Shown: positions 43,242-51,377 of the stretch, piece by piece
Position numbering within the stretch: position 1 is the first letter of the stretch
How the letters are laid out: each line of letters begins with the position of its first letter
Source of the DNA: Meishania litoralis
GTDB taxonomy: Bacteria; Bacteroidota; Bacteroidia; Flavobacteriales; Flavobacteriaceae
NCBI RefSeq assembly: GCF_042611095.1
Contig: NZ_JBHFPV010000004.1
Coordinates: 186,001 to 250,000, forward strand
Length of the DNA: 64,000 bases
Direction of reading: 5' to 3'
Made by a program: the position numbers and the translations under genes
The notes under the pieces: model-generated
Told to the model about the DNA's origin: nothing
Databases searched by the model: none
What the model saw: only the letters and a program-made list of their open reading frames with translations

Positions 43242-43814
43242 ATGCTCGAGGCGATACTCGAATGGGATCGAGAAACCTTCATCTATCTGAACGGACTGGG
43301 AATAGAAAGGTATGATGCCTTTTGGTCGGCCGTAACGAATTTTAACCATTGGATTCCCTTACTTGCCCTTTTTATTTTTCTTTTCTTCAGGCAATTTCAA
43401 ACAAAAAAGGCTTTGGCCGTTTTGGGCACGGTACTATTTTTGGCTCTTTTTATTACCACTTTGACCGACCTGACCAAAGAAGCCGTGGCAAGGATCAGAC
43501 CCAACAACAATGAAGAAATAAATACCTTGATCCGTATTGTCAAAAGTCCGACCGACTTCAGTTTTTTTTCGGGACATGCAGCCAGTTCGTTTTCGATTAC
43601 GACTTTGGTATTTTTATTTTTAAGGCGTGAAATAAGATGGTCTTGGCTTTTTTATATCTGGCCGATACTTTTTGCAATGAGTAGGATCTATGTCGGGGTA
43701 CACTACCCAATTGATATTATCGTAGGCGCATTGGTCGGTATAGCCTCGGCGGTATTCATACATCTTTTGTACAAACAGCTTATCGTACCCTGCTTAGGGT
43801 TAGACCATCTCTAA
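43242..43814 (+). CDS. PAP2-family membrane phosphatase
   Basis: This is a membrane phosphatase of 190 residues with five or six hydrophobic segments. The three catalytic motifs are in order: KEAVARIRPN (KxxxxxxRP), FFSGHAASSFS (SGH with catalytic histidine) and SRIYVGVHYPIDI (SRxxxxxHxxxD). The family dephosphorylates lipid phosphates such as undecaprenyl pyrophosphate, phosphatidic acid or phosphatidylglycerol phosphate. The substrate here is undetermined. It starts four bases after tatA. Its last 35 bases overlap the 3' end of the convergent O-methyltransferase gene. Confidence 0.94.
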   Translation: MLEAILEWDRETFIYLNGLGIERYDAFWSAVTNFNHWIPLLALFIFLFFRQFQTKKALAVLGTVLFLALFITTLTDLTKEAVARIRPNNNEEINTLIRIVKSPTDFSFFSGHAASSFSITTLVFLFLRREIRWSWLFYIWPILFAMSRIYVGVHYPIDIIVGALVGIASAVFIHLLYKQLIVPCLGLDHL

Positions 43815-44421
43815 TGGGTAGCAAAACCGTTTCAAACCGTGGGTCTTCTTTTAACTTTTTGTTGTAATCAAGAACAGCTTTTGTTGCCTTGTCCTTTGGG
43901 TCCAACGGCTCTACGACCTTACCCGACCAAAGTACGTTATCTGACAAAATGATGCTTCCCGATGTTGTCTTTTGCAGAACCCCTTCCAAATACTTTGAGT
44001 ATTCCATTTTTTCCGCATCGATGAAAACAAGGTCGAATGTGGCTTCCAGCTTGGGTATTATGTCAAGGGCATTGCCCAAATGTTGCACTATTCGGGTGCC
44101 ATATCCACTTAAATCAAAATATTTGCGCTGCAAGGCGGTCAACTCCTCATTGATGTCTATGGTGTGCAGACGACCCTCTTTTTGAAGTCCCTCGGCAAGA
44201 CAGATGGCGGAATACCCTGTATAAGTACCTATTTCGAGAATGGATTTTGGGTTGATCATCTTCGATAACATGCTCAGTACCCTGCCCTGAAAATGACCTG
44301 TCAACATTCTAGGCCGCAATACTTTCAAATGGGTCTCACGCGTAAGGTCTTGCAAGATTTTCGGTTCATCTTCGGAATGATCTTGAATGTACGCTTCCAA
44401 TAATGGTGATAAAAAGTGCAT
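43780..44421 (-). CDS. SAM-dependent O-methyltransferase (caffeoyl-CoA OMT-like)
   Basis: This 213-residue enzyme is of the COMT/YrrM type. The SAM site is ILEIGTYTGYSAICLAEGL, followed by LHTIDINEELTALQ, DLVFIDAEKMEYSKYL (metal-binding aspartate) and IILSDNVLWSGKV (second metal site). These are hallmarks of the divalent-metal-dependent O-methyltransferases that act on small aromatic hydroxyls, and in some bacteria on tRNA hydroxyuridine (TrmR). The substrate is not known. The 3' end overlaps the convergent PAP2 gene. A -7 element lies 13 bases upstream. Confidence 0.92.
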   Translation of the reverse strand: MHFLSPLLEAYIQDHSEDEPKILQDLTRETHLKVLRPRMLTGHFQGRVLSMLSKMINPKSILEIGTYTGYSAICLAEGLQKEGRLHTIDINEELTALQRKYFDLSGYGTRIVQHLGNALDIIPKLEATFDLVFIDAEKMEYSKYLEGVLQKTTSGSIILSDNVLWSGKVVEPLDPKDKATKAVLDYNKKLKEDPRFETVLLPIRDGLTLSRVR

Positions 44422-44434
44422 GCCCTGATTTTTT

Positions 44435-44442
44435 CAAAAATA
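44435..44442 (-). promoter_or_regulatory. -7 element of the O-methyltransferase gene
   Basis: On the minus strand this reads TATTTTTG, an exact TAnnTTTG match, 13 bases upstream of the ATG. Confidence 0.5.
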
Positions 44443-44479
44443 TAGATTAATACGCTATCTTTTGCCTTTAAATATTTTC

Positions 44480-44944
44480 ATGAGCGAACAAGATATTCTG
44501 ATACGTGAGGCCCGGCCGGAAGATGTGCATACCTTGCTTGAATTTCAACAAGGAGTCGTAGCCTGGGAACGTCAGTATGACCCAACGATTGCCAAGAGGC
44601 ATGTGTCTTATTATGACATTGAAAAGCTGATTTCAAATGAAGAAGCCATGGTACTCATTGCGGAAGCCGGTGGTCGGCCAATAGGTTGTGGAATCGGTAT
44701 GGAAAAAGAAGCCCGGCATTATTTAGATCATAAAACCTATGCATATCTGGGCCTAATGTACGTGGATCCCCAATTTAGAGGGCAAGGTGTGAACGCCATT
44801 ATTATCGAAAGGTTAAAGAATTGGGCTTATGCCAAAGGCTTGAAAGAAATACGCTTGACCGTGTATGAAGATAACCTTTCGGCCATCAAAGCCTATGAAA
44901 AAATAGGGTTCAAAAAACATATCAGCGAGATGCGTATTCAATGA
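44480..44944 (+). CDS. GNAT-family N-acetyltransferase
   Basis: This acetyl-CoA-dependent transferase has 154 residues. The start at the ATG (MSEQDILIREARPEDV) is preferred over an in-frame TTG 18 bases upstream, since the domain begins with this methionine. The GNAT core is visible: YLGLMYVDPQFRGQGVNAII contains the acetyl-CoA loop (RGQGV), followed by LTVYEDNLSAIKAYEKIGF, the classic last helix. The acetyl acceptor is unknown. It lies between the divergent O-methyltransferase and kynU, 64 bases before the latter. Confidence 0.9.
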   Translation: MSEQDILIREARPEDVHTLLEFQQGVVAWERQYDPTIAKRHVSYYDIEKLISNEEAMVLIAEAGGRPIGCGIGMEKEARHYLDHKTYAYLGLMYVDPQFRGQGVNAIIIERLKNWAYAKGLKEIRLTVYEDNLSAIKAYEKIGFKKHISEMRIQ

Positions 44945-45008
44945 CCCATACTTCGTGAACCCCTAAAAATATCGCTTTCGAAGTCGTAATTTTAGATAAA
45001 TTTATTTT

Positions 45009-46268
45009 ATGCAATTTGAAAATAAGTTGTCGTTTGCAAAAAAAATGGACGCGAATGATGAACTCCGCAACTATCGTAACGAATTCCATTTTCCACAGAT
45101 AAATGGTAAGGATGTCATTTATTTTACAGGAAATTCCCTCGGTCTTCAACCCAAACGTACCCAGAAATATGTCGATGAAATAATGAACGACTGGTCGGCA
45201 TTGGCCGTTGAAGGTCATTTTCATGCTGAAAAACCTTGGTGGGACTACCATGAAAGGTTGGCCGCACCGTTGGCCAGGGTGGTGGGTGCGGAGCCAAAAG
45301 AAGTATCGGCAATGAATACACTTTCGGTGAACCTGCACCTGCTTATGGTCTCGTTTTATCGTCCGACTTCAAAGCGTTACAAAATTATCTGTGAGGAAAA
45401 AGCATTTCCGTCGGATCAGTATATGCTTCTTAGTCAGGTCAGGTTCCACGGGCTTGACCCTTCGAATGCCATTGTCGAACTAAAGAAAAGGCCGGGAGAA
45501 CATTTTTGGCACACAGATGATATACTTGATAAAATCGAAGAGGTGGGCGACGAGCTTGCCTTAGTGCTTATCGGAGGGGTCAATTACTACAATGGCCAAG
45601 TCTTCGATATGAAGCGCATAACGAAAGCAGGAAAAAAGGTCGGGGCCATGGTCGGTTGGGATTTGGCACATGCAGTAGGCAATATTGAATTGAAGCTTCA
45701 CGACTGGAAAGTTGATTTTGCGGCCTGGTGCAGTTATAAATATATGAACAGCGGCCCAGGGAATGCCTCTGGCGTTTTCATTCATGAAGCACATTTGGAA
45801 AAAGATGACATTCCAAGATTCGAAGGGTGGTGGGGCACCAAGAAAGAAACCCGTTTTCTCATGAAACCTGAATTTGAGCCCATGCCAACCGCAGACGCGT
45901 GGCAAATAAGCAATCCGCCCGTACTATCCTTGGCACCTTATCTGGCATCGTTGCAAATGTTCGAAGAAGTCGGAATGGACGCATTGATCCGAAAGCGTGA
46001 TACGATCGTCGCTTACCTTGAATACATTCTGCTTGAGGTAGATAAAGAGGTCGAAGGTTCCTTTGAAGTGATTACCCCTAAAGACCGTGGTTGCCAATTA
46101 TCGGTCCTTCTTCATGGACAAGGCAGAACACTTTTTGATTATTTGATGAAACAAGGGGTAATAACCGATTGGCGTGAGCCTAATACCATTCGTTTGGCTC
46201 CGGCACCTTTTTATTGTTCTTATGAGGATATGTACAACTTCGGACAAATTTTAAAGAGGGCATATTGA
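45009..46268 (+). CDS. kynU: Kynureninase
   Basis: This PLP enzyme hydrolyses kynurenine and 3-hydroxykynurenine to anthranilate or 3-hydroxyanthranilate plus alanine. The 419 residues show VIYFTGNSLGLQPKRT at the N-terminus, the MNTLSVNLHLLMVSFYRPT phosphate loop, GWDLAHAVGNIELKLHDW and the Schiff-base segment FAAWCSYKYMNSGPGNASG. The length is normal. The kmo gene for 3-hydroxylation lies about 9 kb downstream. The dioxygenases of the pathway are not in this window. The pathway serves either de novo NAD synthesis or tryptophan breakdown. Confidence 0.96.
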   Translation: MQFENKLSFAKKMDANDELRNYRNEFHFPQINGKDVIYFTGNSLGLQPKRTQKYVDEIMNDWSALAVEGHFHAEKPWWDYHERLAAPLARVVGAEPKEVSAMNTLSVNLHLLMVSFYRPTSKRYKIICEEKAFPSDQYMLLSQVRFHGLDPSNAIVELKKRPGEHFWHTDDILDKIEEVGDELALVLIGGVNYYNGQVFDMKRITKAGKKVGAMVGWDLAHAVGNIELKLHDWKVDFAAWCSYKYMNSGPGNASGVFIHEAHLEKDDIPRFEGWWGTKKETRFLMKPEFEPMPTADAWQISNPPVLSLAPYLASLQMFEEVGMDALIRKRDTIVAYLEYILLEVDKEVEGSFEVITPKDRGCQLSVLLHGQGRTLFDYLMKQGVITDWREPNTIRLAPAPFYCSYEDMYNFGQILKRAY

Positions 46269-46282
46269 CAAAAAGCAGTTAG

Positions 46283-46310
46283 TTGATAGCAACCGTTTTG
46301 ATTAGCTTTG
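46283..46310 (+). promoter_or_regulatory. Promoter of the MFS transporter gene
   Basis: A -33 TTG (46283-46285), a 17-base spacer and a -7 TAGCTTTG (46303-46310) match the Bacteroidota consensus. The -7 box covers an in-frame TTG at 46308, ruling that codon out as the coding start. Confidence 0.65.
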
Positions 46311-46331
46311 ACCCATAATTGGGCTATTTTA

Positions 46332-47480
46332 ATGAAATCACTCCGACTTATTCTTTCGAACCCGCGGTATTTTGCCCCTGCATGGGTGTTTGCCAGCCTT
46401 AATATCTGGTTTGGTACCTGGGCCATCTATATCCCTACCGTCAAGGAAAATCTGGGCATTGACAAATCGCAACTGGGCATTGCCATTTTCTTTCTCTCCT
46501 TGGGAGTTTTCACGGTGTTTCCCGTTGCGGCCAGGATCATCAATTGGCTCGGTGTAGGCAGGGCGACGTGGTATGGCGTACTGCTCTGTAGTTTTACCGC
46601 TTTATTGCCGCTTGTTGCAACGAACTATTATAGTTTGATGGGATCTCTCTTTCTTTTTGGGGCCTCAAACGGTCTTACCGACATATCTATGAACACATTG
46701 GTTACCGAACTTGAAAAAGAGGATAAACAGAATTTTATGTCCGCCGCCCATGGTTTTTTCAGTCTTGGAGGTGTGTTGGCCGGCTTGGGCAGTTTTCTGA
46801 TAGTTTACATAGGAAACCCCGCTTTACATATGGCAATTGTGGTGTTCGCCGTATTGTTGATCAATTATCTGTTGCATAAAAATTACTTCCATATTACAGC
46901 GGCTCCCGTTGAAAAAGAACCGTTTAGCCTAAAACTATTCAAACCGCTATTGGTCATAGGCATTGTATCTTTCATGGTTATGGGGGGCGAGGGAGCCATT
47001 GTCGATTGGAGCGGACTATTTTTGAAGGAGATCAGTTTGGCACCTGAGGCCCTTTGGGGAACTGGTTTTTTGGCTTTTTCCGTCACCATGACCACCGGAC
47101 GGTTTTTAGGTGATAGTATCAGCCAAAAAATCGGTTCGGTAAAAATCGTTGCCTTGGGGAGCCTTGTCGCCACTGCTGGTTATATGGCGGTATTGAGCAC
47201 TTATACCTTCTTGGCCATAATCGGCTTCGGTCTCATAGGTCTTGGCTTTTCGGTTATCATTCCTGAGCTTTTTCGTATCGGGGGCAATGTAAAGGGTATA
47301 GAATCGTCGCAAGGGGTCGCTTTTATTGCGGGAACGGGTTACGCCGGTTTTTTGGCGGCACCACCGATCTTGGGCTTCTTGGCCGATAGATACTCGTTGA
47401 TGACCAGTTTTATGGTGCTATTGGCCTGCGTTATAATCGTGCTCTTGGCGACCCGTATACTGCGAAACAGTCGAGGCTAG
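46332..47480 (+). CDS. Major facilitator superfamily transporter
   Basis: This integral membrane protein of 382 residues has about twelve hydrophobic segments. It begins MKSLRLILSNPRYFAPAW. The loop between helices 2 and 3 reads AARIINWLGVGRATWYG, and the motif region around residues 230-260 includes MGGEGAIVDWSGLFLKE, resembling fucose-permease-like MFS proteins of the YbjJ type. The substrate cannot be told. The start is set by the promoter that covers the upstream TTG. The last four bases overlap the convergent lipoprotein gene. It lies 63 bases after kynU but has its own promoter. Confidence 0.9.
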   Translation: MKSLRLILSNPRYFAPAWVFASLNIWFGTWAIYIPTVKENLGIDKSQLGIAIFFLSLGVFTVFPVAARIINWLGVGRATWYGVLLCSFTALLPLVATNYYSLMGSLFLFGASNGLTDISMNTLVTELEKEDKQNFMSAAHGFFSLGGVLAGLGSFLIVYIGNPALHMAIVVFAVLLINYLLHKNYFHITAAPVEKEPFSLKLFKPLLVIGIVSFMVMGGEGAIVDWSGLFLKEISLAPEALWGTGFLAFSVTMTTGRFLGDSISQKIGSVKIVALGSLVATAGYMAVLSTYTFLAIIGFGLIGLGFSVIIPELFRIGGNVKGIESSQGVAFIAGTGYAGFLAAPPILGFLADRYSLMTSFMVLLACVIIVLLATRILRNSRG

Positions 47481-48154
47481 TCGGTAACCACCTCGATATT
47501 GGTAAAATAGAGTTTGAAGTTTGCTTCTGGCATCTTATGCATTTGGGCAATCTTAAGCCCTCCTTTTTCTACATAATCTTCCCACGATGTCACCATTGAA
47601 GGTTCGGCTTGGTTCGCCCTTCTGAATACCCATTCTTGAACAATGTAATCATTGCCGAAATAAAAATCATAGGCATCGCCGGGGGTATAGCCTCCTTCAT
47701 TTCCATAGACAACGGTCAATTTTTGTAATGGTTTTTTACTGATGGGGGCTTCTGCACCGGACAAATGTTCCTGGGTTATGTTGTTTTCATCCCATAGAAT
47801 ATTGATTGGGGCCAACAGCCAATATTTGTCATTGATAAAACTACTGTTTGCATTTTCTGCAATGCTATCCATTTGTTTCCGATTGTACGAAACGGTATCG
47901 GTCGCCGATACCATGATGACATCATTGCTTTTGGGTTTCCAGCTCCATGAACGCTCGAAATGCGATGTATCCCGGTCTACGTTGAATGTGAATTTAAGCT
48001 CGCTGACGTTTTTCCAATTTTCATATCCGTTGGCAAAAGCTATTTTTTCCAATAGTGTAAGTTCTTTTTGGGCCGCTGCTGTTTCGTTTTTCTCTTCTTT
48101 GCATGCAATAGTTATGCACATAAGTAAAACGATTGTCAATAGGTACTTTTTCAT
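47477..48154 (-). CDS. Surface-type lipoprotein, function unknown
   Basis: This 225-residue lipoprotein has a signal (LLTIVLLMCITIAC) followed by KEEKNE. A lysine plus two acidic residues right after the lipidated cysteine matches the surface-export signal described for Bacteroidota lipoproteins. The mature part is beta-rich: FTFNVDRDTSHFERSWSWKP, then TDTVSYNRKQMD, YWLLAPINILWDE and GDAYDFYFGNDYIVQEWVFR. This suggests a LolA-like or hydrophobic-ligand-binding beta sheet, but no family is assigned with confidence. A -7 element lies 16 bases upstream. It overlaps the MFS gene end by four bases. Confidence 0.8.
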   Translation of the reverse strand: MKKYLLTIVLLMCITIACKEEKNETAAAQKELTLLEKIAFANGYENWKNVSELKFTFNVDRDTSHFERSWSWKPKSNDVIMVSATDTVSYNRKQMDSIAENANSSFINDKYWLLAPINILWDENNITQEHLSGAEAPISKKPLQKLTVVYGNEGGYTPGDAYDFYFGNDYIVQEWVFRRANQAEPSMVTSWEDYVEKGGLKIAQMHKMPEANFKLYFTNIEVVTD

Positions 48155-48170
48155 TTCTTTCGGTTTTTAT

Positions 48171-48178
48171 CAAAGATA
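48171..48178 (-). promoter_or_regulatory. -7 element of the lipoprotein gene
   Basis: On the minus strand this reads TATCTTTG, an exact TAnnTTTG match, 16 bases upstream of the ATG. Confidence 0.55.
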
Positions 48179-48282
48179 TCGAATATGTCAAGTTTAGCCT
48201 ACTTTTAAAAAAAATGGAACAGAATAGTGACTTTATTAAAAAATCGGTGTCTAAATATTAAACGACCAAGACTAACACAACC

Positions 48283-48855
48283 TTGAATACAGCAGACCTT
48301 CTTGAATCTCTATCTGACGAAGAGCTTGTCGAAAGAGTGGTAAAAGATAACAATCCCTATTTTTTTGGGGAATTGTACGATAGGTATGCAAGAATAGTAT
48401 ATAATAAATGCTTTGGATTTTCTAAATCTGAGGACGAGGCCAAAGATCTGACCCAAGATATTTTTTTACTGCTTTTCGTTAAACTCAGAACTTTTAAGGG
48501 TAAATCTAAGTTTTCTACCTGGCTGTATTCTTTCACCTATAACTTTTGCGCAAACCATGTGAATAGGAACAGGGAGCGTAAAATCCAAGATAAGGCCAAA
48601 ACGATCGATGAGAGCGAAGATGCTTATTTGATCCATGTGCCCGAAGAAACAATGCTTCGACTAAAAGTTTCTAAATTGAAGAAAGTGTTGGAGATAATTC
48701 CTGCCGATGACAAATCACTCTTGCTTTTAAAGTATCAAGATGAAGTACCGGTGAGGGAATTGGCAGCACTTTTCGATGTAAGTGAAAGTGCGGTCAAAAT
48801 GAGGTTAAAAAGGGCCAAAAGCAAAGTAATAGTAGCATATAATAAAATAGGATAG
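48283..48855 (+). CDS. ECF-type RNA polymerase sigma factor
   Basis: This is a sigma-70 family factor with regions 2 and 4 only (190 residues). Region 2 includes GELYDRYARIVYNKCFGF, SEDEAKDLTQDIFLLLF and KFSTWLYSFTYNFCANHV (promoter melting). Region 4 contains LLLKYQDEVPVRELAALFDV and SESAVKMRLKRAKSK (the -35-binding helix-turn-helix). The start is TTG, consistent with the usual N-terminus of flavobacterial homologues. It is followed immediately by a 65-residue gene and then mscS, a three-gene unit that suggests envelope or osmotic stress control. The partner anti-sigma factor is not obvious. Confidence 0.93.
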   Translation: MNTADLLESLSDEELVERVVKDNNPYFFGELYDRYARIVYNKCFGFSKSEDEAKDLTQDIFLLLFVKLRTFKGKSKFSTWLYSFTYNFCANHVNRNRERKIQDKAKTIDESEDAYLIHVPEETMLRLKVSKLKKVLEIIPADDKSLLLLKYQDEVPVRELAALFDVSESAVKMRLKRAKSKVIVAYNKIG

Positions 48856-49053
48856 ATGTCGAACACAAAAAGAAATCCTTTTAAAGAATTGGAGGAGTCG
48901 ATTAGAGAAGTTCCACCAGAAATGAGACAGAAGGTCATGGACGATGTGGCTACTGCCAAACTGATGATGGATATTACTTTTCTCGTAACCAATAATTATC
49001 CGTCAACGTTATCGCAATTTTTGAAAACAAAAAACAAAAACAAGTATAATTAG
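48856..49053 (+). CDS. Small cytosolic protein between sigma factor and MscS
   Basis: This 65-residue protein has no membrane segment. It opens NTKRNPFKELEESIREVPPE and continues with a helix (MRQKVMDDVATAKLMMDI) and a basic tail (TKNKNKYN). The ATG directly follows the sigma-factor stop (TAGATG), so translation is coupled. It is not a known anti-sigma type: there is no zinc-binding anti-sigma motif and no membrane helix. A modulator of the sigma factor is one possibility from position alone. The helical NPFKELEESI-type start recurs in small flavobacterial proteins. Confidence 0.75.
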   Translation: MSNTKRNPFKELEESIREVPPEMRQKVMDDVATAKLMMDITFLVTNNYPSTLSQFLKTKNKNKYN

Positions 49054-49077
49054 AATAACATTAATCAACTAAAGAGT

Positions 49078-49905
49078 ATGGAAACAATTAGCGAATGGAA
49101 AGACCTTGCCACAGAATCAATTAGCACAATGGCCGGTAATATTGGCGCTGCCCTGCCAAGTATTGTCGGGGCGATCCTCATTTTATTGGTAGGCTGGTTG
49201 ATTACCAAAGTGGTATTATTGGTTCTGAAAAAACTTCTGAAAATAGCAAAGGTCGACCGTCTTACCGAAAAGATCAACGAAACCGATCTGTTCGGTCGCC
49301 ATGACATAGACTTCAAGGCCTCAAAGGTAATTTTGAGTTTTGCAAAATGGCTAATGTTCCTGGTTTTTTTGATCGTGGCGGCCGATATATTGAACTGGAA
49401 CATCATTTCATCGGAAATAGGGAATCTGCTTAGGTACCTTCCAAAATTATTCAGTGCCATTGCACTTTTCATGATCGGACTTTACATTGCCAATTTTATG
49501 AAGAAGGCCATAAAAGGGGTTTTTGAATCATTTGAATTAAGTGGTTCTAAAATTATCAGCAATATTGTTTTCTATTTAATTCTCGTATTTATCACGGTTA
49601 CCGCCTTGAACCAGGCCGGTGTCGATACTACTATTATTACGAATAATGTTACGATCATACTCGGTTCGTTTCTCTTGGCATTATCCATTGGTTTTGGTTT
49701 GGGTTCGAAAGAGGTAATTGCCGATTTGTTACGAACATTTTATACCCGCAAGACCTATATGCTGGGGGATAAAATTAATGTGAATGGAGTAAAAGGTACC
49801 ATAGAATCCATTGATAATATCAGCATTACACTGAAGACGAACAATGGTCTGACCATAATCCCCATAAAAGAACTTGTAGATAACAGGGTAGAAATAGAAA
49901 AATAA
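49078..49905 (+). CDS. Small-conductance mechanosensitive channel (MscS family)
   Basis: This membrane channel of 275 residues opens under membrane tension to release solutes. Four hydrophobic segments (about residues 18-45, 85-110, 120-145 and 160-215) precede the pore region (ILGSFLLALSIGFGLGSKEV), with the conserved glycine-rich TM3. The beta domain is YMLGDKINVNGVKGTIESI with NGLTIIPIKELVDN. The chain stops right after it, so the C-terminal vestibule half of MscS is missing, which is normal for the shorter family members. It lies 24 bases after the 65-residue gene, in the sigma-factor unit. Confidence 0.92.
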   Translation: METISEWKDLATESISTMAGNIGAALPSIVGAILILLVGWLITKVVLLVLKKLLKIAKVDRLTEKINETDLFGRHDIDFKASKVILSFAKWLMFLVFLIVAADILNWNIISSEIGNLLRYLPKLFSAIALFMIGLYIANFMKKAIKGVFESFELSGSKIISNIVFYLILVFITVTALNQAGVDTTIITNNVTIILGSFLLALSIGFGLGSKEVIADLLRTFYTRKTYMLGDKINVNGVKGTIESIDNISITLKTNNGLTIIPIKELVDNRVEIEK

Positions 49906-49923
49906 TTGGTTGTTGTTTTTGCT

Positions 49924-49961
49924 GAAAGGGCGGAATCGATGGATAGTCGTTCCGTCCTTTC
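49924..49961 (+). terminator. Probable terminator of the sigma-mscS unit
   Basis: A 12-pair stem with one wobble (GAAAGGGCGGAA with TTCCGTCCTTTC) and a 14-base loop that can pair further lies 18 bases after the mscS stop. The T tail is short, so efficiency is uncertain. Confidence 0.55.
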
Positions 49962-50009
49962 TTTAAAAAGATTAACATTGGTTTCTTATTTAGAATAAAA
50001 GGACTTTAA

Positions 50010-50438
50010 ATGGCAATAGTCAAATCTGTTAAACTCGCCCTGGCCAATAAAAAAGCTTTGCCCCATAGTCTTGACGAACGTCTGACGGCAAAATCGAAAT
50101 TGGAGTTCGATAAAAAGGAGGTTGAATCGGAATCTCGGTATCGGCTACATTTCTTTACCTATGGGCATATGGGCAGTGGCGGATGCTCGGAAATATCATT
50201 TGAAGATTTGGCCGGCACACTTTTTTATAAAGACGCTGCCCAATTAAGACTATTGGCCCACAGTATTGTACATGTGCGTGCAAAAAGTCCCAAAATGTCG
50301 GTCGAAGAGCATATTGATATCAAATTTCTCGAAGAGGTTTTTCTTGAGGGCCTTAGGGTTAGGGCAGTTCTTGTTCCAGAGAATGGTGGGGCTTCCAAAT
50401 GGTCGAACAACTATTTTTTCAATATTCTTTTAAAGTAG
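50010..50438 (+). CDS. Hypothetical protein, unknown family
   Basis: This 142-residue soluble protein has no signal peptide. I do not recognise the family. It has a basic N-terminus (IVKSVKLALANKKALPHSLD), a middle with HFFTYGHMGSGGCSEISFED, then DAAQLRLLAHSIVHVRAKSP and HIDIKFLEEVFLEGLRVRAV. The mixture of strands and helices suggests a compact alpha/beta domain. An AAAGGA ribosome site lies upstream of the ATG. It sits alone between the mscS terminator and the convergent PorP/SprF gene, 27 bases from the latter's stop. Confidence 0.7.
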   Translation: MAIVKSVKLALANKKALPHSLDERLTAKSKLEFDKKEVESESRYRLHFFTYGHMGSGGCSEISFEDLAGTLFYKDAAQLRLLAHSIVHVRAKSPKMSVEEHIDIKFLEEVFLEGLRVRAVLVPENGGASKWSNNYFFNILLK

Positions 50439-50465
50439 GCTCTTTTCGATTTCTTTTGACTTTTC

Positions 50466-51371
50466 TTAGAAATATCGGGGAGATTTAAGACCGCCCAAAC
50501 GTCTATTGAACAGTTCGTATATTAATATAACTTCATGGGTACCTCCCGAGTAGGGCCTAAAAGTGGCCGTAGGCAGATCATAGGCATACCCCAATCTAAA
50601 GGAATTGGAAATAGCGTAATCCATTACCACACCAAAGCTATCGGCATCGTTAAAGCGATAAGATGCCCCGATCCAAAATTTTTCGAAGAGTAGGAAATTT
50701 GCGGATATATCGTATGTGGCAGGAGCCCCGTTTGTGTATTTCATGATTGCTGTGGTCTTGAATTTTGTGGATTTTCCCAAGTCGAAGACGTAGCCTCCAA
50801 TGGCATAATAACTATTCCGTTCCAGGGCTACGAATTCTCCTTCATTTAGATCCGTATTCAAAATTCTTGGTGAAGATGCACCGATGTACCATTTGTTCGA
50901 ACTGATATAGACGCCTGCTCCAAAATTCGGACTCCATTCGGTAAATCCACCCGAAAAGAAGGGGTCGTTACCATCAGGGGTTTCCAATCGATAATTCGTG
51001 AAACCTCCCTTAAGTCCGAAAGCCATATTGACTTCGCTACTTAAGGGTACCGTATATGAAAAATCGGCATAAATATAATTTGTCTTCTCGAACCCCAGTT
51101 GGTCATTGATATAAGAAAGACCTAGACCTACTTGACTGAACCTGATCGGTGTATGCATTGAAAATGTGCTTGTGGTCGGGTTGCCATCAATACCGGCCCA
51201 TTGATTACGGTGCAGCGCGGTTATGTTCAATGTCTCCCTACTACCCGCATACGCTGGGTTTATTGACATTGTATTGTAAACATATTGTGTGAATTGTGGC
51301 AATTGCTGCGCACTTGAACACCATGTACAGATGAAGGCCAATGCAAAAATATGTTTCCTGAAATTTTCCAT
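50466..51371 (-). CDS. PorP/SprF-family type IX secretion outer-membrane protein
   Basis: This 301-residue beta-barrel has a signal peptide (HIFALAFICTWCSSAQQ) and the family start LPQFTQYVYNTMSINPAYAG. NITALHRNQWAGIDGNPTTS and GLGLSYINDQLGFEKTNYIY follow, and the end EVILIYELFNRR leads to a short SPRYF tail. PorP/SprF proteins are encoded next to type B cargo and, in F. johnsoniae, SprF-like proteins are needed for secretion or attachment of those partners. Here the cargo gene ends six bases upstream on the same strand, so the pairing is conserved. Confidence 0.95.
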   Translation of the reverse strand: MENFRKHIFALAFICTWCSSAQQLPQFTQYVYNTMSINPAYAGSRETLNITALHRNQWAGIDGNPTTSTFSMHTPIRFSQVGLGLSYINDQLGFEKTNYIYADFSYTVPLSSEVNMAFGLKGGFTNYRLETPDGNDPFFSGGFTEWSPNFGAGVYISSNKWYIGASSPRILNTDLNEGEFVALERNSYYAIGGYVFDLGKSTKFKTTAIMKYTNGAPATYDISANFLLFEKFWIGASYRFNDADSFGVVMDYAISNSFRLGYAYDLPTATFRPYSGGTHEVILIYELFNRRLGGLKSPRYF

Positions 51372-51377
51372 ATATAA

